A stretch of DNA of 64,000 nucleotides from CAYVIB01 sp964451365 (GCA_964451365.1 CAYVIB010000015.1:1-64000); one strand, 5' to 3'. Positions 34,242 to 43,904 are shown, numbered from the stretch's first letter. Made by a program: numbers and translations. The notes: a model not told the origin generated them from the letters alone.

Positions 34242-34788
34242 CATTAAAAAAGATGCTCAAAGCCGAATGAGCAAGAGCGTCGAAGTGCTGAACACCAACT
34301 TCAACAAAATCCGTACCGGCCGCGCCCATTCGAGCATTCTCGACGGTGTGATGGTGTCCTACTACGGCAACGATACGCCGCTGTCGCAGGTGGCGAATAT
34401 TTCGGTGCTGGATGCGCGAACCTTGTCCATCAGTCCGTGGGAAAAGAGCATGGTGCCGGAAATCGAAAAAGCCATCATGAAGTCCGACCTGGGCCTGAAC
34501 CCGGTAACCACCGGTGAACTTATTCGTGTCCCCATGCCGCCGCTGACCGAGGAAACCCGCAAGGGCTACATCAAGCAGGCGAAGAATGAGGCCGAATCGG
34601 CACGGGTTTCCATTCGCAATATTCGTCGCGATGTGCTGGCAACGGTGAAAGAATTGTTGAAGGAAAAGGAAATCAGCGAGGATGACGATCGCCGTTTTCA
34701 CGATGAGATTCAGAAAATCACCGACAAGTATATCGCCGAAGTGGACGGTCACCTGGCTGCGAAAGAAAAGGATTTGATGGAAATTTAA
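34231..34788 (+). CDS. frr: Ribosome recycling factor
   Basis: A 185-residue RRF: the long three-helix bundle with NTNFNKIRTGRAHSSILDGV, TPLSQVANISVLDARTLSISPW, IRVPMPPLTEETRKGYIKQAKNEAE and the helical C-terminus. It releases ribosomes after termination together with EF-G. Overlap with pyrH implies translational coupling. Confidence 0.98.
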   Translation: MLNDIKKDAQSRMSKSVEVLNTNFNKIRTGRAHSSILDGVMVSYYGNDTPLSQVANISVLDARTLSISPWEKSMVPEIEKAIMKSDLGLNPVTTGELIRVPMPPLTEETRKGYIKQAKNEAESARVSIRNIRRDVLATVKELLKEKEISEDDDRRFHDEIQKITDKYIAEVDGHLAAKEKDLMEI

Positions 34789-34817
34789 TTTCCATTTTCT
34801 TCGGCGGGGAATGATCA

Positions 34818-35552
34818 ATGAGCACACACCCTTTGCGACATGTCGCAATCATCATGGATGGCAATAACCGATGGGCGAAAAAGCACGGAAAACAAGGTAT
34901 TGCCGGGCACAGGGCGGGTGTGGAGCGTATCAGGGATGTTCTTGGTGCCTGCCGGGAACAGGGCGTCAATACGCTGACCCTGTTCGCTTTCAGCAGTGAA
35001 AACTGGAAACGTCCGCCGAAGGAAGTCGAAGCTCTGATGGGCCTCTTCCACAGCTATCTTAAAAAAGAAGCCAAAAAGCTTGCGGATGAAAACGTCGCTC
35101 TCAAAGTGATCGGCAACCGGCAGCGATTCAGCAAACGCCTCTGCGCGGCCATTGAGGAGGCGGAAACCATTGCCTCCGACGGCGATGCGACATTGGTTAT
35201 CGCGGCGGATTACGGCGGCTGCTGGGATATTGCCCAGGCGGCGCGGGCGCTGGCGGAACTGGTCGAAGGCGGACAACTGGCCCCGCACACTATTGATGAA
35301 GCGCTGTTGGCGCGGCATCTATGCACGCGTGAATTACCTCCCCTCGATTTATTGATCCGCACCGGCGGCGAAATTCGCATCAGCAATTTTCTTCTCTGGC
35401 AGGCGGCCTACGCGGAGCTTTACTTCAGTGACCTGCTGTGGCCTGACTTTGATGCGGAAGCCCTGAAGAAGGCGGTCGATGACTACTATTGTCGCCAGCG
35501 TCGATTCGGCAAGACCGGTGATCAGCTCGAACGAGAGGTCGTTCGTGCTTAA
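34818..35552 (+). CDS. uppS: Undecaprenyl diphosphate synthase UppS
   Basis: A 244-residue cis-prenyltransferase making the C55 lipid carrier for wall and O-antigen sugars. HVAIIMDGNNRWAKKHGKQGIAGH holds the catalytic DGNxRW, LTLFAFSSENWKRP and LLIRTGGEIRISNFLLWQAAYAELYF follow. GGCGGGGAATGATCA precedes the ATG. It overlaps cdsA by eight bases. Confidence 0.97.
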   Translation: MSTHPLRHVAIIMDGNNRWAKKHGKQGIAGHRAGVERIRDVLGACREQGVNTLTLFAFSSENWKRPPKEVEALMGLFHSYLKKEAKKLADENVALKVIGNRQRFSKRLCAAIEEAETIASDGDATLVIAADYGGCWDIAQAARALAELVEGGQLAPHTIDEALLARHLCTRELPPLDLLIRTGGEIRISNFLLWQAAYAELYFSDLLWPDFDAEALKKAVDDYYCRQRRFGKTGDQLEREVVRA

Positions 35553-36369
35553 ACAACGAGTTATCACCGCGTTGGCACTGTTGGTGACCTTTGTCGCGGT
35601 GCTGTTTTTTTCCCCTTGGTATGTCTTCGCCACGTTTGTCGGCCTGGTGTTTTGCCTGGCGTTGTGGGAGTGGTCGAATCTTGCCGGAATCTCGATTGTT
35701 GCGGCCCGCCTGGCTTACATTGCCATGACCATGGTGGTGGGCGTGGCAGTGGCCTGGGGCCTGGATTGGACTTTTGATGTTCCCAAACTGCAGTTGTTCC
35801 TCCTGTTCGCCGCGGGTTGGTGGTGTCTTGCCCTGCTCTGGATACAAGGTTATCCCTCCAGCTCCGTGCTCTGGGGTGCGCGCCCAACCCGCCTTCTGAT
35901 GGGCTGGTTTGTGCTGATTCCCGCCTGGGTAGGCTGCATATACTTGCGGCATACACCGCTCGGCCCCTGGCTGGTGCTGATGCTGGTGCTGATTGTCGCG
36001 GCGGCCGATGTGGGCGCCTACTTCTCCGGTCGCCGGTTCGGGCAGCGAAAACTCGCGCCCAACGTGAGTCCGGGAAAATCCTGGGAAGGCGTCTGGGGCG
36101 GCCTTTTGTTTTCGCTGGTGGTGGGGGCGCTGTACAACCTCGCGTTCAACGGCCAGGACTGGGCGACCCTGCAGATTGTAGTGGCGCCGGCGGCCCTGGT
36201 GTCGGTGGTGGGGGACCTGCTCGAAAGCATGGTCAAGCGCCATCGGGGGGTTAAGGACAGTGGCCATCTGCTCCCCGGCCACGGCGGGGTGTTCGACCGG
36301 ATCGACGGCCTGGTTGCCGCCGTACCGGTATTTTCGCTCACGATTATCCTGACTAATTGGTCCCTATAG
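35545..36369 (+). CDS. cdsA: Phosphatidate cytidylyltransferase CdsA
   Basis: A 274-residue inner-membrane enzyme with about eight membrane segments that makes CDP-diacylglycerol. The family signature lies near the C-terminus: SVVGDLLESMVKRHRGVKDS then LLPGHGGVFDRIDGL. GTG 35545 is taken as start because it gives the usual MLKQRVITALALL N-terminus and is preceded by GAGAGG; a longer upstream reading lies inside uppS. Confidence 0.95.
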   Translation: MLKQRVITALALLVTFVAVLFFSPWYVFATFVGLVFCLALWEWSNLAGISIVAARLAYIAMTMVVGVAVAWGLDWTFDVPKLQLFLLFAAGWWCLALLWIQGYPSSSVLWGARPTRLLMGWFVLIPAWVGCIYLRHTPLGPWLVLMLVLIVAAADVGAYFSGRRFGQRKLAPNVSPGKSWEGVWGGLLFSLVVGALYNLAFNGQDWATLQIVVAPAALVSVVGDLLESMVKRHRGVKDSGHLLPGHGGVFDRIDGLVAAVPVFSLTIILTNWSL

Positions 36370-36379
36370 GCGATTGGCG

Positions 36380-37552
36380 ATGCAGCGGGTGACGATTCTA
36401 GGTTCCACGGGCTCCATCGGGTTGAGCACCCTCGATGTCATTCGTTCTCACCCGGACCGGTTCCGTGTTCATGCCCTGACGGCGCATTCCCAGGTTGCCG
36501 CGTTGGCTCGTCAATGTTATGAATTTAATCCACGTTACGCTGTGATCCGAAACGAAAACCTCGCTGAGCAGTTGAAGCAGGATCTGATTGGCTCTAGTTG
36601 CGATACCACCGTACTTTCGGGAGAGGAAGGGGTTGTCCAGGTAGCCGCCGAGGTTGACGTGGATGTGGTGGTGGCGGCGATTGTCGGAGCGGCGGGCCTC
36701 TCCCCGACCATGGCAGCGGTATCGGCAGGCAAGCGGGTACTGCTTGCCAATAAGGAATCCCTGGTAATGGCCGGGCGCCTTTTTACCGATATGGCGCGAC
36801 AGGCCAACGCCATCATCCTGCCGGTCGATAGTGAGCACAACGCAATATTCCAGTGTTTGCCTGGCGGTTACGCCTCACTAAAGGATGTGGGCGTGCGGCG
36901 AATCCTGTTGACGGGCTCGGGCGGTCCGTTTCGTGAGCTGCCACCGGAGCGCCTGCACAAGGTAACGCCTGACGAAGCCTGCGCGCATCCAAACTGGTCT
37001 ATGGGCCGGAAGATTTCCGTGGACTCGTCCACGATGATGAATAAAGGGCTGGAATATATCGAAGCGAGATGGCTGTTCGGTGCCGGCAGCGATGAAATCG
37101 AAGTGGTTATCCATCCACAGAGTATCGTTCACTCCATGGTGGAGTATATCGACGGGTCGGTGGTGGCGCAGATGGGTAATCCCGATATGCGCACGCCGAT
37201 AGCCTATTGCCTGGGGTGGCCTGAACGCATTACCTCCAACGTCGAACCTCTCGATTTTTTCCGGCTCGGTGAACTCTCGTTTTTTGAGCCGGATTACCAG
37301 CGATTTCCCTGCCTGAGGCTGGCCGTGGACGCGATGGAGACCGGAGGCACATATCCGGTTGCTCTAAATGCCAGCAATGAAATTGCGGTGGAGAATTTCC
37401 TCGCCGGCAACCTGGCCTACCCGAATATCGCGAAGGTTATTTCGGAGGTGCTCGAAAGCTGGGTCTCCTGCGAACCAGATACGTTAAGCGCGGTCATAGA
37501 TGCAGATTTTCGGGCGCGGGCCCAGGCGCGGGAGATGATCGCGGCGCTTTAG
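36380..37552 (+). CDS. dxr: 1-deoxy-D-xylulose-5-phosphate reductoisomerase
   Basis: A 390-residue enzyme (IspC) of the MEP isoprenoid pathway; target of fosmidomycin. NADPH-binding ILGSTGSIGLSTLDV at the N-terminus, LLANKESLVMAG, DSEHNAIFQCLPG (metal and substrate ligands) and SVDSSTMMNKGLEYIEARWLF are all present. ATG 36380 is preferred to an in-frame TTG two codons earlier. With uppS it supplies isoprenoid carrier lipids. Confidence 0.97.
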   Translation: MQRVTILGSTGSIGLSTLDVIRSHPDRFRVHALTAHSQVAALARQCYEFNPRYAVIRNENLAEQLKQDLIGSSCDTTVLSGEEGVVQVAAEVDVDVVVAAIVGAAGLSPTMAAVSAGKRVLLANKESLVMAGRLFTDMARQANAIILPVDSEHNAIFQCLPGGYASLKDVGVRRILLTGSGGPFRELPPERLHKVTPDEACAHPNWSMGRKISVDSSTMMNKGLEYIEARWLFGAGSDEIEVVIHPQSIVHSMVEYIDGSVVAQMGNPDMRTPIAYCLGWPERITSNVEPLDFFRLGELSFFEPDYQRFPCLRLAVDAMETGGTYPVALNASNEIAVENFLAGNLAYPNIAKVISEVLESWVSCEPDTLSAVIDADFRARAQAREMIAAL

Positions 37553-37662
37553 CGATTGGTTTTTAGGCACGGTGGGTGCGACGTGTCGGAAGGACAGGGG
37601 AAGGCAAGGAAAATCGACCCAAGTAATTTGTAAAAAAATGTAGATAAATATTTGGTAATTCA

Positions 37663-39024
37663 GTGGTCACTACTTTAACGACAATCGCCTGGTTCCTGAT
37701 CGCCATTTGTATTCTGGTGGGGGTGCACGAGTACGGCCACTTTATCGCCGCCCGTCTGTCCGGGGTGAAGGTACTTCGCTTTTCCATCGGTTTCGGCAGC
37801 CGTTTATTGGCCTGGAAAGACAAGCACGGCACCGAGTTCGCTCTATCCGCCATTCCACTGGGCGGCTACGTCAAAATGCTCGATGAAAAAGAGGGCGATG
37901 TCGCCGAGGAAGACCTGCCCCGGAGCTTTAACCGGCAGCCACCGATCAAGCGAATCATCATTGCCGCCGCGGGTCCCGCCGTTAATTTCTTTCTCGCCTT
38001 CCTGCTTTACTGGTTGTTGACCTTCGTGCATGGGTCAGTCGGCCTCGCGCCGATTGTTGGCGAGGTTATCGAAGGTTCGCTGGCTGACCGGGCAGGCCTG
38101 GAGCCGGGACAGGAAATTGTTGCCGTGGATGGCGAAAAAACGCCCACCCAACGAGCGGTGACCTTTGCCTTAATCGAGCGTTTAGGTGAAAGTGGTGAGT
38201 TGACTCTGGCGGTCAGGTATCCGGATTCCGATATGGTTTATATGTCCCCGGTGGTACTCGACAACTGGCTGCGTGATGCTGAAGAGCCCGACCCCATCGC
38301 CGATTTCGGGTTCAGTTTCTGGGCGTCAAAGGCCGATGAAGTTTACATTGCCGGGCTGACTGAAAATTCTCCCGCGTTGCAGGCCGGTTTACAGAAGGGC
38401 GACCGGGTTGTGGCGGTGAATGCGGAGAAGCCGGCTTCAATCAACGATTTTATCGAGCGCATCCAAGCTACCGAAGGCGACCGACTGGATATAACGGTTA
38501 ACCGAAACGGCCGGGAGATACGTGTTCCGGTACAGCCTGTTGCAGCGGAGAAGGCAGCCGATGGGGCGAGCCGGTGGCAAATAGGCGCCGCTATTTCGAA
38601 TACACCTCCGGACTTTTACACCATTGAAGAGTACAACTTCATTGAAGCGCTTGGCGCCGGTGCCAAGGAGACCTGGGAGACAACGAGTTTTGTCCTGCTG
38701 TCAATGAAAAAACTGATTTTGGGGGAAATATCCACTAAAAACTTGAGTGGACCGATAGGCATTGCTAAAGTTGCCGGCGATTCGGGCCGGGCGGGGATGT
38801 GGAGTTTCATCAGCTTCCTGGCGATGATCAGTATTTCTCTCGGCGTTATCAATTTGTTACCGATCCCCGTGTTTGACGGCGGACAGATATTGTATTCATT
38901 GATAGAGATGATAAAGGGGAGCCCGCTGCCGGAACGCGCCCAGATGATAGGTTATCAATTGGGATTGCTGGTGGTGCTCTTCATGATAATTTTGGCTTCT
39001 TATAACGACATTCTGCGCCTTTAG
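37663..39024 (+). CDS. rseP: Site-2 protease RseP
   Basis: A 453-residue intramembrane zinc protease that cuts anti-sigma factor RseA in the sigma-E envelope stress response and clears signal peptides. HEYGH (residues 22-26) and NLLPIPVFDGGQI near the C-terminus carry the metal ligands; two PDZ domains lie between (GSLADRAGLEPGQEIVAVDG and NSPALQAGLQKGDRVVAVNAE). Start is GTG at 37663, giving VTTLTTIAWFLIAICILVGV. The 110-base gap before it contains a sequence only loosely like family I repeats. Confidence 0.97.
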   Translation: MVTTLTTIAWFLIAICILVGVHEYGHFIAARLSGVKVLRFSIGFGSRLLAWKDKHGTEFALSAIPLGGYVKMLDEKEGDVAEEDLPRSFNRQPPIKRIIIAAAGPAVNFFLAFLLYWLLTFVHGSVGLAPIVGEVIEGSLADRAGLEPGQEIVAVDGEKTPTQRAVTFALIERLGESGELTLAVRYPDSDMVYMSPVVLDNWLRDAEEPDPIADFGFSFWASKADEVYIAGLTENSPALQAGLQKGDRVVAVNAEKPASINDFIERIQATEGDRLDITVNRNGREIRVPVQPVAAEKAADGASRWQIGAAISNTPPDFYTIEEYNFIEALGAGAKETWETTSFVLLSMKKLILGEISTKNLSGPIGIAKVAGDSGRAGMWSFISFLAMISISLGVINLLPIPVFDGGQILYSLIEMIKGSPLPERAQMIGYQLGLLVVLFMIILASYNDILRL

Positions 39025-39039
39025 AACCCAAAACCCCTG

Positions 39040-39086
39040 GTGCCCGCGGGCACTAAAAAAAGCGACCGTTCAATGTGTTTGAACGG
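39040..39086. other. Two consecutive hairpins between rseP and bamA
   Basis: GTGCCCGCGGGCAC (39040-39053) is a perfect 14-base palindrome followed by A-rich sequence; CCGTTCAA-TGTGT-TTGAACGG (39066-39086) is an 8-bp stem. Neither has a T-run, so these are not standard terminators; they could set differential mRNA stability of bamA. Confidence 0.5.
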
Positions 39087-39121
39087 GTGGTAATTTACTA
39101 CAACAAAAAAGAAGAGTTTGA

Positions 39122-41848
39122 TTGAATTCCTTATTTGATATGAAGCGACTTTTGGCTGTTCTCGCGCTGGTTTTGTCATCGGCATCGGCTTTTGCCGTCA
39201 CTTTTCGGGTTGAGGATATCCGGCTGGAGGGCCTGCAGCGGGTTTCCGCCAGCCCGGTATTTGCCGCCATGCCCGTCAGTGTGGGGGAAGAGATCGACAG
39301 CGAGGACGTGAGGGAAATTATTCGGTCCTTGTTCGCAACCGGCTTTTTCACCAACGTTCAGGTGGCGCGTGACGGCAACGTGCTGGTGGTTATTTTACAG
39401 GAGCGTCCCGCGATCAAATCGGTGGAGCTGGAAGGTAATAAAGCCATTAAAGATGAGCAGTTGACAGAGGTTTTAACCGATAACGATATTGCCGAGGGTG
39501 AAATTCTCCAGCGCCACACACTGCAACAAATCACGCGGGAACTGGAGCGCCAGTATGTCGGTCGCTCTCGATACGGCGCAACGGTCGAAACCAAGATCGA
39601 GGAACTGCCCAATAACATGGTGGGCCTCACCATCGAAATCGACGAAGGGAAATCCGCCAGCATCAAACACATCAATATCGTCGGCAATACCGTGTTTACC
39701 GATGAAGAACTGCTCGATGCCTTTGAACTCAAAGAGTCGGTGTGGTGGAAATTCTTTTCCAGTGCGGACAACTACGTCAAGGAAACACTTACTGGCGATA
39801 TAGAAACCCTGGAATCTTTTTATCTGGATCGTGGTTACCTGGATTTTCAGGTATTGTCGAGTCAGGTATCCGTCAGCCCCGACAAGGAATCAGTATTTAT
39901 CACCCTGAATATTCAAGAGGGCGATATTTACACGATCAAGTCAGTGGACCTGGCGGGCGATCCCATTTTACCGGAAGAGAGGTTGAAAGGGCTGGTGTTG
40001 CTGCGCCCGGGCGATCGGTTTTCACAGCGGTTGATGACGGATACGTCGGAATACATCACCTCGCTGTTGGGAAATGCCGGCTATACCAACGCCTCGGTGG
40101 AAGGAATACCGGAGAAAAATGAAGAAGAAAATACTGTCGACCTGACTTTCTTCATTGATCCCGGCAGCCGGGTTTATGTAAGGCGCGTGGAATTTCGCGG
40201 CAATACCAAGACCAGCGATGAGGTTCTGCGCCGAGAGCTGCGCCAGATTGAAGGCGCATCGGCATCCAACGCGTTGATCGAACAATCAAAGATAAGGATG
40301 GAACGGCTCGGCTATTTCAAGGAAGTGACGGTGGAAAAGAAAGACGTTCCCGGCACCGCGGATATGGTCGATGTGGAATATACTGTCGAGGAGCAGCCGT
40401 CGGGAAGTATTACCGCAAGTATTGGCTACGCCGAAACCTATGGCCTGACACTGGGTGTAAATGTCCAACAGAGCAACTGGCTTGGTACCGGCAAGCAGGT
40501 CAGCTTCGGTATCAACAAGAACCGATTCCAGACCTTGTACAGCTACAGCTATAACGATCCGTATTTCACCCCGGATGGGGTCAGCCGGGGGTTCAACCTG
40601 TTCTACCGCACCCGGGATTTCAGTACGATCAATTCGTTTGAATATACCGCTGACGCCTACGGCGGCATGGTCAACTTTGGCTATCCGGTATCGGAAATTT
40701 CCCGGGTGGGGGCTGGTTTTGGATTCAATCACCAGGAAATTGACACCGGCGCGTACGCATCAAAGGAAATTCTGACCAGCCCCACATTGGGTGTGGGTAT
40801 GAACTATATTACCCAGTCCGATTTTGAACGTTATATTCTGAGCGGTGTCGACTCTGAATTTTTGCTGCCGACCTACCTGGTTACCGAAGATGAACTGGTG
40901 GAGACCGAGCCCGGCTTCCTGAACAAATACGGTACCAAGTACGACAGCGGCATGGTTAACTTTAACTGGAGCCGGATCACCCTGAACCGCGGTGTTCTTG
41001 CGACCCGCGGAACATCCCAACGACTGTCGGTGGAAGCGACGATACCGGGCAGTGATCTCGAATATTACAAGGTCACCTACGATGCGCAGGCATTCAAGCC
41101 CCTGGTGGGAGATTTTACCTTGCGTTTTAAAACCACCCTTGGGTATGGTGACGGGTACGGCGAGATGGATCAGTTACCGTTTTTTGAAAACTTTTATGCC
41201 GGCGGGTTCGGTTCGGTAAGGGGCTTCCGTCGTTCGTCATTGGGACCGAAAGGAACCCGGCCGGAGCAGTACTATACCAGGGACAATGCCGTAGGAGCCA
41301 TCTACTCCGGTTGGCAGGACTACAATAGGGATGGCGCCCGTAGCACGAGGGCCTGGGTGGATATCAATGAAAACGGGCAGCAGGATGAAGGTGAATTCGT
41401 TAACGAATATGTGGGTTATGGAAATACCTACGTTCTGTGCGAGGACCCGACCTCGCTGAGGCTGAATCCTCCCAGCCAGTCGTCGTACCGGAATTGTCGT
41501 GAAGGCAAGCTGATGACTACCACCGGATATACGCAGGATGTTTTCGGCGGAAATATTTTGATGGAATTCAGTACAGAACTGATTTTGCCGATACCGTTTA
41601 TCGAGGATACTCGTTCGATGCAACTTGCGCTGTTTGTCGATGCGGGCAATGTGTTTTCAAGCGATTGTGGAGCGGAACAACGAAACTGCTCCGACATTGA
41701 TCTCGACCGGTTGAGTTCTTCCGCCGGGATCGGTTTTACCTGGATTTCTGGCTTTGGCCCGATGACGTTCAGCTATTCAAAAGTGCTGAACGAGAATCCG
41801 GGAGACCGCAGGGAGGCGTTCCAGTTTACGATGGGCGCGGGATTTTAA
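39122..41848 (+). CDS. bamA: Outer membrane protein assembly factor BamA
   Basis: About 902-908 residues: signal peptide (LLAVLALVLSSASAFA), five POTRA domains beginning VTFRVEDIRLEGLQRVS, and a 16-strand barrel ending in Phe. The conserved loop-6 motif is VRGFR (about 41214-41228). The loop is about 110 residues, roughly twice the E. coli length, and contains DYNRDG and DINENGQQDEGE, which look like calcium-binding DxDxDG loops, followed by a cysteine pair analogous to the E. coli one. Start: AAGAAGAG lies five bases before TTG 39122, but ATG 39140 is also possible. Essential; the core of the BAM complex with the bamC product. Confidence 0.96.
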   Translation: MNSLFDMKRLLAVLALVLSSASAFAVTFRVEDIRLEGLQRVSASPVFAAMPVSVGEEIDSEDVREIIRSLFATGFFTNVQVARDGNVLVVILQERPAIKSVELEGNKAIKDEQLTEVLTDNDIAEGEILQRHTLQQITRELERQYVGRSRYGATVETKIEELPNNMVGLTIEIDEGKSASIKHINIVGNTVFTDEELLDAFELKESVWWKFFSSADNYVKETLTGDIETLESFYLDRGYLDFQVLSSQVSVSPDKESVFITLNIQEGDIYTIKSVDLAGDPILPEERLKGLVLLRPGDRFSQRLMTDTSEYITSLLGNAGYTNASVEGIPEKNEEENTVDLTFFIDPGSRVYVRRVEFRGNTKTSDEVLRRELRQIEGASASNALIEQSKIRMERLGYFKEVTVEKKDVPGTADMVDVEYTVEEQPSGSITASIGYAETYGLTLGVNVQQSNWLGTGKQVSFGINKNRFQTLYSYSYNDPYFTPDGVSRGFNLFYRTRDFSTINSFEYTADAYGGMVNFGYPVSEISRVGAGFGFNHQEIDTGAYASKEILTSPTLGVGMNYITQSDFERYILSGVDSEFLLPTYLVTEDELVETEPGFLNKYGTKYDSGMVNFNWSRITLNRGVLATRGTSQRLSVEATIPGSDLEYYKVTYDAQAFKPLVGDFTLRFKTTLGYGDGYGEMDQLPFFENFYAGGFGSVRGFRRSSLGPKGTRPEQYYTRDNAVGAIYSGWQDYNRDGARSTRAWVDINENGQQDEGEFVNEYVGYGNTYVLCEDPTSLRLNPPSQSSYRNCREGKLMTTTGYTQDVFGGNILMEFSTELILPIPFIEDTRSMQLALFVDAGNVFSSDCGAEQRNCSDIDLDRLSSSAGIGFTWISGFGPMTFSYSKVLNENPGDRREAFQFTMGAGF

Positions 41849-41875
41849 CTAAATAGACAAATAGAGAGAGACATT

Positions 41876-42388
41876 ATGCGATTTATTAAATTATTACCGG
41901 TGGTTTTTTTGCTGGGTGTTGCGCAGTACTGTTTTGCCGCTGAGAAGGTGGCGGTATTCGACCCGCAGGCGGCACTTGGCAATACCAAAATGGCTCAGGA
42001 AAGCGCGAAAAAACTGAACGCCAATCCTGAGTATGCAAAAATGATTGCCCAGTTTGAAAGCCTGAACGCGGACTTGCAACAACTGAACAAGGAAAAGGAA
42101 ACAAAGGGCATGACCTGGAGCGCCGAGCAGGTCAACGCGCATAACAAGAAGGAGCAATATGTTCTTGCTGACCGTGAGCTTGTTATCAAAAAAATCCAGG
42201 CGGAAAACGCGGCCGCTTCACAGCAGGTAATGCAGGAGCTTCAACCGGTCCTGCAAAATGTACTGAAAAAGATCATTGAATCGGAAGGAATAGATATACT
42301 GATTCAAAAGCAGGCGGTCGCCTATGCTTCTCCCGATGTTGATATTACGGACAAAATCACGGCTGAACTCGATAAGGCGAAAAAGTAA
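41876..42388 (+). CDS. skp: Periplasmic chaperone Skp/OmpH
   Basis: A 170-residue exported protein: signal peptide MRFIKLLPVVFLLGVAQYCFA, then a beta strand core (EKVAVFDPQAAL) and long coiled-coil arms rich in Lys, Glu and Gln, returning in QPVLQNVLKKIIESEGIDILIQKQAVAYASPDVDITDKITAELDK. Skp trimers hold unfolded outer membrane proteins for the BAM complex. Follows bamA after 27 bases and precedes lpxD, the standard order. Confidence 0.95.
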   Translation: MRFIKLLPVVFLLGVAQYCFAAEKVAVFDPQAALGNTKMAQESAKKLNANPEYAKMIAQFESLNADLQQLNKEKETKGMTWSAEQVNAHNKKEQYVLADRELVIKKIQAENAAASQQVMQELQPVLQNVLKKIIESEGIDILIQKQAVAYASPDVDITDKITAELDKAKK

Positions 42389-42399
42389 GGTACGTCGTC

Positions 42400-43434
42400 T
42401 TGTCGTCCCAACTATATAAGCTTGGCTTTTTATCAGAGTTTCTCGATGCAAGTCTTGTCGGAGACAAGGAATACGAGGTACGGGTTCTCGCTTCCCTGGA
42501 AAATGCGGATGCCAAAAGTCTCTCATTTATGGCTTCCGCAAAATATTTGCCGCTTCTTGAACGCACTGGCGCCGGTGCGGTGATGCTTCAGGCCGAATAC
42601 GCGAATGAATTCAAGGGAAACAAATTAATCGTTTCGAACCCCTATCAAAGCTACGCCAGGCTGAGCCGCCTGTTCGATACCCGGCTCCGGCGGAAGGCGG
42701 GAATTCACAGCTCGGCCGTTGTGAGCAGTTCCGCGATGGTGAGTCCCTCCGCTTCGGTGGGAGCCAACTGTTTTATTGGCGACGGTGTGGTCATCGGCGA
42801 GAATACCGAAGTTTATCCCGGAAGCTACATTGGTGAGGGCTCTCGCATAGGTGATGACTGCTTAATCTATGCGAATGTTTCAATCTATGCGGGCGTTACT
42901 ATCGGGCACCGGGTCACAATCCACAGTGGCACGGTGATCGGATCAGACGGGTTCGGCTTTGCTCCCAGTAAAGAGGGGTGGATCAAGATACACCAGTTGG
43001 GCGGTGTCCTGATAGGCGATGATGTTGAAATTGGTTCGTCGACAACGATCGATCGTGGCGCTTTGACAGATACCGTTATTGAGGCGGGAGTGATTATCGA
43101 TAACCAGGTGCACCTGGCCCATAACGTCCATGTGGGAAGTGGCACCGCAATAGCAGGTTGTGTCGGCGTGGCGGGCAGCACCCATATCGGTAAAAACTGT
43201 ACCTTCGGCGGCGCGGTTGCCATTAGCGGTCATTTAACCATTGCCGATAACACGCATTTTAATGGCGGTACAATCGTAACCAAAAGTACTGAACCGGGTG
43301 CATATGCCTCTGCCACACCTTTGCAGGAAGTGAAGAAGTGGCGTCGGACGGCGATTCGCTACACGCAATTGGAAGAGTGGGTCAACCGGGTTAAGGCTTT
43401 GGAAAAACGTTTGGAAGAATTAGAAAAATCCTAG
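42400..43434 (+). CDS. lpxD: UDP-3-O-acylglucosamine N-acyltransferase LpxD
   Basis: A 344-residue left-handed beta-helix enzyme adding the N-linked hydroxyacyl chain in lipid A synthesis. The N-terminal uridine-binding domain (about 1-100) is followed by many hexapeptide repeats (SAMVSPSASVGANCFIGDGVVIG, SIYAGVTIGHRVTIHSGTVIGSDGFG) and the catalytic-histidine stretch HLAHNVHVGSGTAIAG. The C-terminus is helical. It reads from TTG 42400, 12 bases after skp. Confidence 0.96.
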   Translation: MSSQLYKLGFLSEFLDASLVGDKEYEVRVLASLENADAKSLSFMASAKYLPLLERTGAGAVMLQAEYANEFKGNKLIVSNPYQSYARLSRLFDTRLRRKAGIHSSAVVSSSAMVSPSASVGANCFIGDGVVIGENTEVYPGSYIGEGSRIGDDCLIYANVSIYAGVTIGHRVTIHSGTVIGSDGFGFAPSKEGWIKIHQLGGVLIGDDVEIGSSTTIDRGALTDTVIEAGVIIDNQVHLAHNVHVGSGTAIAGCVGVAGSTHIGKNCTFGGAVAISGHLTIADNTHFNGGTIVTKSTEPGAYASATPLQEVKKWRRTAIRYTQLEEWVNRVKALEKRLEELEKS

Positions 43435-43463
43435 CAGTAGTTATTAATCAGGGGCATCGTCGT

Positions 43464-43904
43464 ATGATGGATATTTTGGAGATTCGCAAATACCTGCCAC
43501 ACAGGTATCCGTTTTTGTTGATTGATCGTGTGGTCGAGTTGGTGGAAGGTGAATATATTGTTGCCTATAAAAACGTTACCGCGAACGAAGAAATATTCGA
43601 GGGACACTTTCCGCACTTCCCGGTTTTTCCAGGCGTGTTGATTATTGAAGCAATGGCGCAGGCCTGCGGCGTTTTGGGGTTTAAAACGGTAAATAAAACG
43701 CCGGAGGATGGTTCCATTTACCTCTTTGCCGGAATCGACAATGTACGGTTCAAGCGCCAGGTGGTGCCGGGGGATCGCATTTATATCGAGGCCCGGGTTG
43801 TGTCCGAAAAACGTGGGATATGGAAATTTGAGTGTAAAGCCACGGTGGATGACAAGCTGGTTACCGGTGCAACCATTATGTGTGCTGACCGAAAGGTGGG
43901 ATAA
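43464..43904 (+). CDS. fabZ: 3-hydroxyacyl-[ACP] dehydratase FabZ
   Basis: A 146-residue hot-dog-fold enzyme. Blocks: LPHRYPFLLIDRV (catalytic His), NEEIFEGHFPHFPVFPGVLIIEAMAQACG (catalytic Glu) and FAGIDNVRFKRQVVPGD. It dehydrates 3-hydroxyacyl-ACP; hydroxymyristoyl-ACP lies at the branch to lipid A. Located between lpxD and lpxA as usual. Confidence 0.97.
   Translation: MMDILEIRKYLPHRYPFLLIDRVVELVEGEYIVAYKNVTANEEIFEGHFPHFPVFPGVLIIEAMAQACGVLGFKTVNKTPEDGSIYLFAGIDNVRFKRQVVPGDRIYIEARVVSEKRGIWKFECKATVDDKLVTGATIMCADRKVG

Noticed and set aside
35425..36282. 285-codon minus-strand ORF across uppS and cdsA
   Set aside because: Overlaps two certain genes; low-complexity His/Gln/Pro composition.
37571..37610. 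Possible fifth copy of the family I repeat before rseP (GGTGGGTGCGACGTGTCGGA)
   Set aside because: Only short blocks match; too diverged to call.
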